DNA of 59,065 nt from Clostridiales bacterium (GCA_018376135.1 JAHABX010000022.1:1-59065); one strand, 5' to 3'. Positions 15,413-23,396 are shown, numbered from the stretch's first letter. The notes: generated by a model from the letters alone, not told the origin. A program made the numbers and translations.

Positions 15413-16207
15413 ATGGAAAAAATAGGTTTTATCGGAATGGGAAATATGGGAAAGGCAATTCTTCTGGGAGCCCTGAAGGAGTTTCCGAAAGAAGAGCTGC
15501 TTTTTTGTGCCAGGACACGGGAGACGAAGAGACGGGTGTACGAGGAGACGGGTGTGGAATATACGGATTCCAATGCAGAGTGCGCCAATCAGTGCAAATA
15601 TCTGATCCTTGCGGTGAAGCCGCAGTTTTATGAGGAGGTGCTGAACGGGATCCGGTATATGCTGACACCGGAGCATGTGATCATCTCTCTGGCGCCGGGA
15701 AAAAGTATTGAACAGTTGAAGATGAACCTGGGAATTGACCGGAGGATCGTCCGTGTGATGCCCAATACTCCGGCGATGGTAGGAGAGGGTATGAGCGGAA
15801 TCAGCTGTATCCGGGAAGAATTGTCTGACGAGGAGTTTCACATGCTGGGAAGGATCTTCGGGGCATGTGGAAAGGCGGAATTTATAGATGAAAAGCTGAT
15901 GGACGCGGTTGTCTGCGCCAGCGGAAGTTCTCCTGCCTTTGTATATATGTTTATTGAAGCGCTGGCGGACAGTGCGGTACGGTACGGGATGCCGAGAAAG
16001 CAGGCGTACATATTTGCAGCTCAGGCAGTGAAGGGAGCGGCAGCTATGGTGCTTGAGACGGGAGAGCATCCGGGTGTGCTCAAGGATCAGGTGTGTTCCC
16101 CGGGAGGAACTACCATAGAAGGTGTTGCGGCACTGGAAGCAGGCGGGATGCGGGATGCGGTTCTGAAGGCTTCTGAAGCTGTATACAGAAAATGTACAAA
16201 TATGTGA
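15413..16207 (+). CDS. proC: Pyrroline-5-carboxylate reductase
   Basis: NAD(P)H-dependent final step of proline synthesis. It has 264 residues. The Rossmann motif GFIGMGNMGKAIL is at the N-terminus (residues 4-16), AVKPQF near 63, SLAPGKS and RVMPNTPAMVGEG near 95-125, and the C-terminal dimer domain has SGSSPAFVYMFIEALADSAV and the signature-like DQVCSPGGTTIEGV. The start follows GCGGAGGTACGATAG. No convincing promoter lies between it and the kinase gene, so it may be read partly from the module promoter or from a start hidden in the repeat. The terminator after it doubles as the leader of the next gene. Confidence 0.96.
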   Translation: MEKIGFIGMGNMGKAILLGALKEFPKEELLFCARTRETKRRVYEETGVEYTDSNAECANQCKYLILAVKPQFYEEVLNGIRYMLTPEHVIISLAPGKSIEQLKMNLGIDRRIVRVMPNTPAMVGEGMSGISCIREELSDEEFHMLGRIFGACGKAEFIDEKLMDAVVCASGSSPAFVYMFIEALADSAVRYGMPRKQAYIFAAQAVKGAAAMVLETGEHPGVLKDQVCSPGGTTIEGVAALEAGGMRDAVLKASEAVYRKCTNM

Positions 16208-16223
16208 ATCCGGTCATAAAGAG

Positions 16224-16260
16224 ACCTCTCTGTCCATAGAATGGATGGGGAGGTTTTTTT
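16224..16260 (+). terminator. Terminator of proC containing the ribosome site of spoIIM
   Basis: ACCTCTCTGTCCAT (16224-16237) pairs with ATGGATGGGGAGGT (16241-16254) around a three-base loop, then seven T. The 3' arm contains GGGGAGG (16247-16253), placed seven bases before the ATG at 16261, so folding ends transcription and also hides the ribosome site. Confidence 0.85.
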
Positions 16261-16815
16261 ATGAACGGAGTATTATATTATAAAAGAAGCCTGACTCCGG
16301 CAGGCTGTCTGATCCTGTTTTTTGCGGGACTGCTGGCTGGCATTTTGTTTGTACAGACTCAGGAGGATGCGGTGTTTGCCGGAATTTTCAGTGAATATTT
16401 TCTGAATCAGTATGCATCTCTGAAGATCGATCATAAGAAGCTGATGTGGTATGTCAGCGGCTGTCGCCTGGGACAGTATGCGCTGCTGGTCTGCTGTGGG
16501 GCATTGACCCAGGCGCCGCTGATCATCCGGGTGCTGATCTTTGGACTGGGTATGACCTGGGGAACCATGACAAGCATCTCCACACTCAGACTTGGGTTCC
16601 GGGGAATGGTAATCTGTGTGGCAGGGGTGATGCCGCAGATGTTCTTTTATCTGCCTGCGTTTGGGTGGATCCTTATATGGATCTGGAAGCAGGGATACAG
16701 CCGTAAAAAGTATTTTTTTCTGGCTGTGGCTGGATTTTTTTTCCTGATATTTGGAATTATAACGGAGGTATACCTGAATCCGTTGATTTTACAGCAGATT
16801 CTGCGGAAAATGTAA
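16261..16815 (+). CDS. spoIIM: Stage II sporulation protein M-like membrane protein
   Basis: Hydrophobic protein of 184 residues with about five membrane segments, of the SpoIIM family. In Bacillus SpoIIM belongs to the DMP complex (with SpoIID and SpoIIP) that thins septal peptidoglycan for engulfment. Features are the early segment CLILFFAGLLAGILF, the mid-protein GLGMTWGTMTSISTLRLGFRG, and a last helix FFFLIFGIITEVYLNP. Location before a xerD-like gene is the usual clostridial order (spoIIM-xerD), supporting the call more than the weak sequence signature. Its ribosome site lies within the proC terminator, so expression may depend on readthrough and unfolding. Confidence 0.75.
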   Translation: MNGVLYYKRSLTPAGCLILFFAGLLAGILFVQTQEDAVFAGIFSEYFLNQYASLKIDHKKLMWYVSGCRLGQYALLVCCGALTQAPLIIRVLIFGLGMTWGTMTSISTLRLGFRGMVICVAGVMPQMFFYLPAFGWILIWIWKQGYSRKKYFFLAVAGFFFLIFGIITEVYLNPLILQQILRKM

Positions 16816-16884
16816 GAAAAAAGATTGAAATCGGTGTCGTTCTTCGCTATACTGAAAGCATGTCTTTTGGATCGAGGGAAAATT

Positions 16885-17766
16885 ATGGACAACGAGGTAC
16901 AATTTTTTATTATGTATTTGGAGGATGTGAAAAGAGCGTCCCACAATACCGTTATGTCATATCACAGTGATTTGACGAAGATGATGACATATATCAGACA
17001 GCAGGGTGTGGAATCCGTAGATTCCGTTACAGCCACCGTTTTGAATTCCTATATTCTCTATCTGGAGAGAAGCGGGATGGCGGCATCGACCATATCCAGA
17101 TACATTGCTTCTATGAAGGCATTTTTTGAGTACCTGGTCCGTGAACACCGGATCGAGGATGATCCGGCATATCAGCTGAAGGCGCCCAGAGTCGAGAAGC
17201 GTCTTCCTGGAGTGCTGACTGTTTCAGAGATGGAGCTTCTGCTGGAGCAGCCGTCGCAGGACAATCCCAAGGGCTGTCGTGATAAGGCGATGCTGGAGCT
17301 TTTGTATGCCACCGGTATGCGTGTCAGCGAATTGATTCATTTAAATGTATCGGATATGAACCTGAGATTTGGCTGGGTGATATGCAGAGACGGGGACAGA
17401 GAGAGAATGATTCCGTTTGGGGCTGACGCAGGGAAGGCACTGATGCAGTATCTGGACAAGGGAAGGACGGCTTTCCTGAAAAAAGAGAGCAGTGATCTGC
17501 TGTTTCTGAATTGTTCCGGTACCCCTATGAGCAGACAGGGCTTCTGGAAGGTACTGAAGGGTTATGCCCGTACGGCAGGAATTGAGAAGGATATTACGCC
17601 GAGGATGTTCCGGCATTCCTGTGCGGCGCACATGGCTTCCAATGGAGCTGATCTGCAGACGATTCAGGAGATCCTGGGACATGCGGATCTGACAGCAACA
17701 CAGATCTATGCAGGATTTCAGGCGGGAGTAAGAAGTGAATACAGTAAGGTTCATCCCCGGGGATGA
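16885..17766 (+). CDS. xerD: XerD-like tyrosine recombinase with altered active site
   Basis: Tyrosine recombinase of 293 residues, the length of XerD, with an N-terminal SAM-like core-binding domain (1-100) and a C-terminal catalytic domain. Of the six catalytic positions, Arg145 (GMRVSEL), Arg243 (FRH), His266 (LGHAD) and nucleophile Tyr275 (TQIY) are present. The beta-hairpin lysine of XerD (GKGNKER) aligns with Asp169 (RDGDRER), and the first His of the HxxR motif is Arg240 (TPRMFRH). The role in chromosome dimer resolution is therefore uncertain. The start at 16885 follows GATCGAGGGAAAATT; the open frame extends to 16825 without support. It follows spoIIM in the expected order and is closed by a terminator. 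Confidence 0.82.
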   Translation: MDNEVQFFIMYLEDVKRASHNTVMSYHSDLTKMMTYIRQQGVESVDSVTATVLNSYILYLERSGMAASTISRYIASMKAFFEYLVREHRIEDDPAYQLKAPRVEKRLPGVLTVSEMELLLEQPSQDNPKGCRDKAMLELLYATGMRVSELIHLNVSDMNLRFGWVICRDGDRERMIPFGADAGKALMQYLDKGRTAFLKKESSDLLFLNCSGTPMSRQGFWKVLKGYARTAGIEKDITPRMFRHSCAAHMASNGADLQTIQEILGHADLTATQIYAGFQAGVRSEYSKVHPRG

Positions 17767-17769
17767 TGT

Positions 17770-17799
17770 AAAGGGGCAGTCGGATTCGGCTGCCCCTTT
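17770..17799 (+). terminator. Terminator-like hairpin after xerD
   Basis: AAAGGGGCAG (17770-17779) pairs perfectly with CTGCCCCTTT (17790-17799). The T-tract is short and the sequence after it is only moderately T-rich. Confidence 0.7.
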
Positions 17800-17840
17800 G
17801 GAAAATATTTTAATGATTTTTGAAAAGGAGTGAATGTAAT

Positions 17841-18245
17841 ATGAGATTGTTTTCCGGGATGCAGTATGAGGAGCTGACACTGCCGTTTATACTGGATACT
17901 TATTCGATGGCGGAGGAAGACAGAAAGGCGGGAATTATCAGCATTGAGCTTTATGGGACTGTTATGGGGGAAATGAGATATGGTTATGCGAGCTTCGTGC
18001 TGACCGACCGGACGCTGTATGATAATGGCGGCTATGAAGAGATGCTGGAAGCTCTGCAGGAGTCAGAGGGAAAGCTGGTCGGTGTACGTTTTAAACACAA
18101 GAACGGGAAGCTGAAGGGCTTTGAGGTTCTCCTTGATACACTGAGGGATCTGTATGGGGATGACAGGTTTTTGAAGATGGAGTGTATTGGCTGGGGGATA
18201 AATGAGAAAAGCTGTCGGGAGCTGAAAATTGCCGATCGGATATAA
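17841..18245 (+). CDS. Protein of unknown function, 134 aa
   Basis: I do not recognise this protein. The ORF is well supported by GAAAAGGAGTGAATGTAAT before its ATG and by terminators on both sides, so it is a single-gene unit. It is soluble-looking with no signal peptide or membrane segment. It reads as alternating short beta-strands and one long helix (EEMLEALQESEGKL), with FKHKNGKLKGFEVLLDTLRDLYGDD near residues 80-105 and three cysteine or glycine-rich spots near the C-terminus (MECIGWGINEKSCREL). It may be a small regulatory or metal-linked protein, but nothing in the sequence decides. Confidence 0.7.
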   Translation: MRLFSGMQYEELTLPFILDTYSMAEEDRKAGIISIELYGTVMGEMRYGYASFVLTDRTLYDNGGYEEMLEALQESEGKLVGVRFKHKNGKLKGFEVLLDTLRDLYGDDRFLKMECIGWGINEKSCRELKIADRI

Positions 18246-18293
18246 TATAAAACGGAGGAGAATCAAAGTTACAGAGGGTTTTCCGAACTTCAT

Positions 18294-18324
18294 GAGGGGC
18301 AGCCGGGAGAGGCTGCTCTTTTAT
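18294..18324 (+). terminator. Terminator after the unknown 134-aa gene
   Basis: GAGGGGCAGCC (18294-18304) pairs with GGCTGCTC (18311-18318) around a six-base loop, followed by four T, A and two T. The 230-bp gap up to the methyltransferase also holds a possible promoter and an inverted repeat at its end. Confidence 0.75.
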
Positions 18325-18391
18325 TGTTGCATTTTTATGGATGCCCTCAAGATACCGATTTTTGCATTGTTATAAAAACTTATCGTATATA

Positions 18392-18470
18392 TCCCCCTAC
18401 CCGGCTTACAATTTATGAAACAGTATGCTATGGTTACGGAAGACAGATAGTTAAAATGGTTTTAGGGGGA
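18392..18470 (+). promoter_or_regulatory. Inverted repeat pairing with the ribosome site of the methyltransferase
   Basis: TCCCCCTA (18392-18399) and TAGGGGGA (18463-18470) are perfectly complementary and enclose 63 nt containing GGTTACGGAAGACAG. The right arm is the ribosome site (AGGGGG) of the methyltransferase gene. If both arms are transcribed, the helix hides that site. A weak promoter (TTGCAT 18362-18367, 18-bp spacer, TATATA 18386-18391) would start too late to include the left arm, so the status is open. Confidence 0.4.
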
Positions 18471-18477
18471 CGGTTTC

Positions 18478-19287
18478 ATGACCATACAGGAAATCAGAAA
18501 CACATGGAATTCAAACAGGGTGGATCCACAGTCGGCAGTGGAATTGTGGAACAGCAAAGCGGCATCCTATTCATCAAAAGAACTTCCGACTGCTGAAAAC
18601 AGTCTGGCTATGCGCCTTATTCTGGAGCATGAGATGATTGGACGGGGACAGACTGCCCTGGATGTGGGATGCGGAAGCGGACGTTTTTCATTTGCACTGG
18701 AGCAGTTGGGCGCCTGTGTAACAGGTACGGATTTTTCGCCCCGGATGATAGGGGAATGTGAAAAGGCAAAAAAGATACGTCAGTCCGGGGTCGATTTTTC
18801 CATATGCGACTGGCATAATGCCGATCTGCAGGCACTGGGCTGGAAAGGGCATTTTGATCTGGTGCTGGCAAATATGACCCCGGCTGTTGTTTCGGCAGAG
18901 ACATTTCTCAGACTGTCGGAAGCAGGCAGGAACTGGTGCCTGATGGTAAAGCCGACCAGACGTAAGAATGAAATTCTGGATCTGCTCACAGACATGCTTG
19001 GTCTGAAAGCCGACACAAAGGGGCTGGACGAGACGATCATCTATGCATTTGAGCTGCTGTGGCTGAACGGGCTGAAGCCGCGGATCGATTATGAGGAGCA
19101 GACCTGGGAGCATACATGGACAACAGAGGAGGCAGTCCGGGAATATACATTGAGAATCTCCTCTTCTCATGTACTGTCTGATCCGCAAAGAGAGGAGATC
19201 GCAGAGTTCCTGCGCCATATCAGCTGCGATGGCATGGTGAAGGAAAGGACGCGTACTACCATAACCGCCGTTTACTGGCAGGTATAA
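18478..19287 (+). CDS. Class I SAM-dependent methyltransferase
   Basis: Predicted cytoplasmic methyltransferase of 269 residues. Motif I ALDVGCGSGRFSFALEQLG (about 60-78) and TGTDFSPRMI (about 82-91) form the SAM pocket, FDLVLANMTPAVV is motif IV, and the rest is an unfamiliar C-terminal region ending in a strand (TITAVYWQV). The start follows TTAGGGGGACGGTTTC. It heads a tight run with an ABC importer and an FmdE-like gene (28 bp to the next gene), which suggests that it acts on the imported metal ligand or cofactor. The acceptor is unknown; no homology to a named methyltransferase is claimed. Confidence 0.85.
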   Translation: MTIQEIRNTWNSNRVDPQSAVELWNSKAASYSSKELPTAENSLAMRLILEHEMIGRGQTALDVGCGSGRFSFALEQLGACVTGTDFSPRMIGECEKAKKIRQSGVDFSICDWHNADLQALGWKGHFDLVLANMTPAVVSAETFLRLSEAGRNWCLMVKPTRRKNEILDLLTDMLGLKADTKGLDETIIYAFELLWLNGLKPRIDYEEQTWEHTWTTEEAVREYTLRISSSHVLSDPQREEIAEFLRHISCDGMVKERTRTTITAVYWQV

Positions 19288-19314
19288 ATATACAGAAAAC
19301 AAAGGAGAAGGAAA

Positions 19315-20490
19315 ATGAAAAGAATGTGGTCCGTACTGTTAATTATTATGATGCTGTTTGCGACAACAGCCTGCGGAGCTTCCAAGCCTGCTGCTTCAGA
19401 GCCGGATGCATCTTCTGAGACAGTGGAAGAAAAGGCGGAAGACACGGCTGCAGAAGCAGATACGGATACGGAAGCAGACACTCGTGTGATCGTGGATATG
19501 CTGGGACGGGAGGTAGAGATCCCCACAGAGATCAATTCCATCATCTGTACCGGAAGCAATGCACTGAGGATGGTTACATATCTTCAGGCAACAGATCTGA
19601 TGGCTGGTGTGGAAGAAACGGATAAGGGATATGAAGTATCCACCAAAAGAGATTATGCCCATGCATATTATGAAACATTTAAAGATCTTCCGGTAATAGG
19701 AAAGGGCGGAGGGACAGCCTATACGGCTTATCCGGAAGAGGTATTGAAGGCGGCACCGGATGTGATACTGAGCTGTTATGTGCAGGAAGCGGTGGAGCAG
19801 CTTCAGAATGAGACTGGTATTCCGGTTGTCAGCATCCGGAATGCAAGTGCGAATTTTATTGACGAAGATTTCTATGCAGCGCTGCGTCTGACGGCAGAGC
19901 TTACCGGAACTGAGAAACGCTGCGAGGAGCTGCTTTCTTATATTGATGAGTGTAAGGCTGATCTTAGTCAGCGTTCGGCAGATATTCCGGAGGAGGAAAA
20001 GCCCGGTGTGTATACGGGTGCGGTCACCTTTTCCGGTGCACATGGATTTGCAGGCACTTATGCAAATTTTGGACCCTTTATGGCAATTAATGCGAAAAAT
20101 GTAGCCGATGAGACGGGAGAAAAAGCTGCATTTGAAGTGGATCTGGAGAAGGTGATCGTGTGGGATCCGGATGTAATATTCCTGGATCCGGGAAATATGA
20201 GTCTGGTCAACGAGGAATATGCTTCCAATCCTGACTTTTTCCATTCGCTGACCGCTGTGCAGAATGGGGAAATTTATACCATGCCTTCGTTTAATAACTA
20301 TTCCACGAACATTACTTACTGTCTGATGGATGCTTATTATGCAGGAAAGGTTCTGTATCCGGAACGGTTTGAAGACATTGACATGAAAACAAAGGGAAAT
20401 GAGATTCTGGATCAGTTTTTGGGAGCTCCATATTTTGACGAGATGGAAGCCGATGGTCTGTACTATGGGAAGCTGACCCTGGGAGAATAA
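19315..20490 (+). CDS. ABC importer substrate-binding lipoprotein (FecB/BtuF type)
   Basis: Cell-surface binding protein of 391 residues for a metal complex importer of the FecB/BtuF class. It has a lipoprotein signal peptide (KRMWSVLLIIMMLFATTAC; Cys at about 20), an acidic linker rich in Ala, Glu, Thr and Asp (25-60), then a two-lobed domain starting RVIVDMLGREVEIPTEINSIICTG, the usual opening of the family. The lipidated Cys, long acidic linker and C-terminal FNNYSTNITYCLMDAYYAGKVLYP segment are notable. Ribosome site AAAGGAGAAGGAAA. It is followed at once by permease and ATPase genes. The ligand may be a metal chelate, cobamide or oxyanion complex; the FmdE neighbour hints at molybdenum or tungsten, without proof. 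Confidence 0.9.
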   Translation: MKRMWSVLLIIMMLFATTACGASKPAASEPDASSETVEEKAEDTAAEADTDTEADTRVIVDMLGREVEIPTEINSIICTGSNALRMVTYLQATDLMAGVEETDKGYEVSTKRDYAHAYYETFKDLPVIGKGGGTAYTAYPEEVLKAAPDVILSCYVQEAVEQLQNETGIPVVSIRNASANFIDEDFYAALRLTAELTGTEKRCEELLSYIDECKADLSQRSADIPEEEKPGVYTGAVTFSGAHGFAGTYANFGPFMAINAKNVADETGEKAAFEVDLEKVIVWDPDVIFLDPGNMSLVNEEYASNPDFFHSLTAVQNGEIYTMPSFNNYSTNITYCLMDAYYAGKVLYPERFEDIDMKTKGNEILDQFLGAPYFDEMEADGLYYGKLTLGE

Positions 20491-20491
20491 A

Positions 20492-21571
20492 ATGGATAAA
20501 TCGTATTCTGAACTTCAAACTTCATACAGGCAGTTTGTCCGGAGAAAATGGATCGTGCTGGCAGGACTTTTACTGATCCTTCTGGTTTGTGTGGTCATCT
20601 CTATTTCCGTGGGTTCATCCGGTCTGACATACGGGGAGATCCTGCTGGCGCTCATGGGCAGAGGAACGAAGCAGACAAATGCGATCGTGTGGAATATTCG
20701 GATGCCCCGTATCACGACGGGAATTGTTGTGGGAGTTGCCTTGTCCATGGCGGGCTGCATTATGCAGAATGTGCTTCGGAATCCTCTGGCATCGTCCTCT
20801 ACGCTGGGGGTCTCTCAGGGAGCTTCCTTTGGAGCCGCCTTTGCGATCGTATGTCTTGATGCGGGGGCTCAGGTGAATGCCAGCACCTCCGCAGCGGCGG
20901 CTGTTTCCATTACGAATCCTTACCTGGTCACCTTATGTGCATTTATTGGCGGTTTTTTGACTACGGTTGTTATATTAGGACTGTCCAGAATTGCCCGGGT
21001 ATCTCCGGCTACGATGATTCTGGCAGGAGTCGCATTGAGCTCTCTTTTTGGCGGAGGCACCACGCTTGTACAGTATTTTGCAGATGATGTAAAGGTTGCG
21101 TCTGTGGTTTATTGGACATTTGGAGACCTTGGCCGTGCGAACTGGAAGGAAATAGCCCTGATCTTTATGATCTGCCTGATCTCGTTTTTGTATTTCTTAC
21201 ATAAACGATGGGATTTCAATGCGATGGAAAGCGGAGCAGATACAGCGAAGAGCCTGGGAGTTCCGGTAGATCGCCTGACCCTGATCAGCATGGTTTTATG
21301 TTCTCTGGCGGCAGCCGTTTCGACAGCGTTTGTGGGCTGCATCAGTTTTATCGGATTGATCGCGCCGCATATGGTGCGGAGGTTTGTGGGAAATGACCAC
21401 CGTTTTCTGATTCCGGCATCCGCACTGATGGGAGCTGTGATTCTGGTATTGGCTGAACTGGTATCCAGAGTAATTGTTTCGCCCAGTATTCTGCCCATCG
21501 GAGCATTAACGTCCTTTCTCGGTGCGCCCATGTTCCTCTACATGATCTTTAAAAGGGGGAATATCAAATGA
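20492..21571 (+). CDS. FecCD/BtuC-type ABC importer permease
   Basis: Membrane subunit of 359 residues with about ten membrane helices, which forms a homodimer in this importer class. Recognisable are LAGLLLILLVCVVISISVGS at the N-terminus, WNIRMPRITTGIVVGVALSMAGCIMQNVLRNPLA-type coupling sequence (spanning about 65-100), GVALSSLFGG and CISFIGLIAPHMVRRFVGNDHR near residue 285-305, the cytoplasmic coupling helix. It starts two bases after the binding-protein stop and overlaps the ATPase gene by four bases (ATGA), showing a coupled operon. Confidence 0.95.
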   Translation: MDKSYSELQTSYRQFVRRKWIVLAGLLLILLVCVVISISVGSSGLTYGEILLALMGRGTKQTNAIVWNIRMPRITTGIVVGVALSMAGCIMQNVLRNPLASSSTLGVSQGASFGAAFAIVCLDAGAQVNASTSAAAAVSITNPYLVTLCAFIGGFLTTVVILGLSRIARVSPATMILAGVALSSLFGGGTTLVQYFADDVKVASVVYWTFGDLGRANWKEIALIFMICLISFLYFLHKRWDFNAMESGADTAKSLGVPVDRLTLISMVLCSLAAAVSTAFVGCISFIGLIAPHMVRRFVGNDHRFLIPASALMGAVILVLAELVSRVIVSPSILPIGALTSFLGAPMFLYMIFKRGNIK

Positions 21572-22317
21572 TTGAAGTGAAAGGGATCTCTTTCTCTTAT
21601 GGAAAGCGCACTATTTTAAGCGATATTAATTTTACGGCATCTCCGGGAGACTGCGTTGCGATCCTGGGTAATAACGGAGCCGGAAAGTCTACGCTCATCA
21701 CCTGTCTGAATAAGATACGCAGACCGGATGAGGGGACGATCTATATTGATGGGAAAAATGTTTTTGAGATGGGACGCCTGGAAGCAGCGCAGAACATTGC
21801 CTATGTGGCGCAGAAAAATGAGTTTACTCAGACTACCGTCTATGAAGCAATTCTGCTGGGGCGCAGACCCTATATGAAATGGGGCATTACGTCCAGGGAT
21901 TATGAGATATGTGACGCTGTTCTGGAGCGTATGGGAATGCAGGATCTGAAGCTGCGGTATGTAAATGAATTAAGCGGCGGCGAAGCGCAGAAGGTTATGC
22001 TGGCAAGAGCCTTTGTACAGCAGCCGAAGCTTCTGCTTCTGGATGAGCCCACCAGTAATCTGGATCCCAGAAATCAATACGAAATGATGAAGCTGGTCAG
22101 ACAGGTGGCGGAGGAGAATGGAATTACGGTGCTGGTGGTGATCCATGATTTGAATCTGGCGCTTAGATACTGTAATCAGTTTATAATGGTAAAGGATGGT
22201 CTGGTCTATGACTATGGCGGCATTTCTGTCATTACAGAACAGTCGCTTCTGGATGTGTATGGAATCAAAACCACACTTATTTCCCATGGAGACCGGGTTT
22301 TTGCAATGATCGAATAA
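21568..22317 (+). CDS. FecE/BtuD-type ABC importer ATPase
   Basis: ATP-binding subunit of 249 residues. Walker A GNNGAGKST lies at about 35-43, the Q-loop at AYVAQKNEFTQTT, the signature LSGGEAQKVMLARAF at about 133-147, Walker B LLLLDEPTSNLD at about 152-163, and the switch His in VVIHDLNLALRY. All catalytic residues are present. It overlaps the permease gene by four bases and is nine bases from the FmdE-like gene, so all are expressed together. Confidence 0.95.
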   Translation: MIEVKGISFSYGKRTILSDINFTASPGDCVAILGNNGAGKSTLITCLNKIRRPDEGTIYIDGKNVFEMGRLEAAQNIAYVAQKNEFTQTTVYEAILLGRRPYMKWGITSRDYEICDAVLERMGMQDLKLRYVNELSGGEAQKVMLARAFVQQPKLLLLDEPTSNLDPRNQYEMMKLVRQVAEENGITVLVVIHDLNLALRYCNQFIMVKDGLVYDYGGISVITEQSLLDVYGIKTTLISHGDRVFAMIE

Positions 22318-22326
22318 AGGAGAAGA

Positions 22327-22863
22327 ATGATGGAACATAATAAGGAGCTTTGGGAAAAATGTGCTGCCTTTCACGGGCATGAATGCGGAGGACTGACCAT
22401 TGGGTATCGGGCAGCTTTGTATGCAATGGAGCTTTTGAATCTGTCTTTTTCGAAGGATGAGCAGATTGTGTGTATCTCGGAGAACGATGCCTGTGGTGTG
22501 GACGCCATACAGGTTATGTTAGGCTGCAGTGTGGGGAAGGGGAATCTGCTTTTTCATATGACGGGTAAGCAGGCATTTTCAGTTTTTAATCGGAAGACCG
22601 GGAAGTCGGTACGGTTAGTGCTGAAGCCAAAGCCGGGAAATATGACACGGGAGGAATCTTTTCATTATTATCAGAACTGCAGGCAGGAGGAGATGTTCGA
22701 GGTGAAGGAGACAACGCTTCAGATTCCTGAGACTGCCCGTATCTTTGGTTCCTGTGTCTGTGAATGCTGTGGAGAGACTGCGGGAGAGAACTGGATCCGA
22801 CTGCAGAACGGCAGAAAGCTGTGTGTGGACTGTTACCGGACTTATGATAGATTTCATGTGTGA
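22327..22863 (+). CDS. FmdE-like protein with C-terminal zinc ribbon
   Basis: Protein of 178 residues. The N-terminal FmdE domain shows CAAFHGHECGGLTIGYRAA (about 12-30; the family signature has FHGHxCPGxxxGYR) and CISENDACGVDAIQVMLGCSVGKGNL. The C-terminus is a four-cysteine ribbon, CECCGETAGENW then LCVDCYRTYD. FmdE domains were first noted beside molybdenum formylmethanofuran dehydrogenase and are often next to metal importers; their biochemical role is not established. Here the gene closes the methyltransferase/ABC operon, so a role in handling the imported metal or cofactor is inferred. Ribosome site AAAGGAGAAG. Proline in the signature is replaced by Gly. Confidence 0.85.
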   Translation: MMEHNKELWEKCAAFHGHECGGLTIGYRAALYAMELLNLSFSKDEQIVCISENDACGVDAIQVMLGCSVGKGNLLFHMTGKQAFSVFNRKTGKSVRLVLKPKPGNMTREESFHYYQNCRQEEMFEVKETTLQIPETARIFGSCVCECCGETAGENWIRLQNGRKLCVDCYRTYDRFHV

Positions 22864-22911
22864 TTCTGTGCTATAATTGCTGGCAGACGGGGATAGACGG
22901 AGGATGAGCGC

Positions 22912-23370
22912 ATGAGGATCAGAGAATATCAGTCGGCAGACTGTGAAGAACTGGCGGAGCTGTTCTACAATACGGTTCATACCGTGAATGCGGAGGATTA
23001 TACCAAAGAGCAGCTGGATGTATGGGCGACAGGACAGGTGGATCTGGAAAAATGGGACAGGGCATTTCGGGAGCATTATACGGTTGTGGCACTGGAGGGT
23101 GACAGGATCGTGGGCTTTGGAGATATCCATAAGAACGGCTATCTGGACCATCTGTTTGTGCATGCGGATTATCAGCGCCGTGGTGCCGCCGCTGCAATCT
23201 GCAGCTGCCTGGAGCAGGCGGTGCGGGCAGATATTACGACGCATGCGTCCATCACTGCAAGACCGTTTTTTGAAAAAAGAGGCTATAAGGTGCTGAAGAA
23301 ACAGCAGGTAGAACGGCAGGGTATTTTTCTTACAAATTTCGTGATGCAGAAAAAAGCGGTGGAGAGCTGA
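22912..23370 (+). CDS. GNAT-family acetyltransferase
   Basis: Acetyl-CoA-dependent N-acetyltransferase of 152 residues. The fold is read from MRIREYQSADCEELAELF, VALEGDRIVGFGDI, the acetyl-CoA-binding LFVHADYQRRGAAAAICSCLE (motif A, RxxGxA form here QRRGAA), and ARPFFEKRGYKVLKKQQVE. The ribosome site is GACGGAGGATGAGCGC. It lies 48 bp after the FmdE-like gene without a terminator between, so it may be a distal member of that operon. The substrate is unknown. Confidence 0.9.
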   Translation: MRIREYQSADCEELAELFYNTVHTVNAEDYTKEQLDVWATGQVDLEKWDRAFREHYTVVALEGDRIVGFGDIHKNGYLDHLFVHADYQRRGAAAAICSCLEQAVRADITTHASITARPFFEKRGYKVLKKQQVERQGIFLTNFVMQKKAVES

Positions 23371-23396
23371 AACGTGCCGGCTGGATACCTTCAGGA

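Noticed and set aside
18246..18477. Molybdenum-cofactor riboswitch before the methyltransferase/FmdE operon
   Set aside because: The context is suggestive and an outer helix exists, but I cannot match the conserved core from memory, and the promoter position is doubtful.
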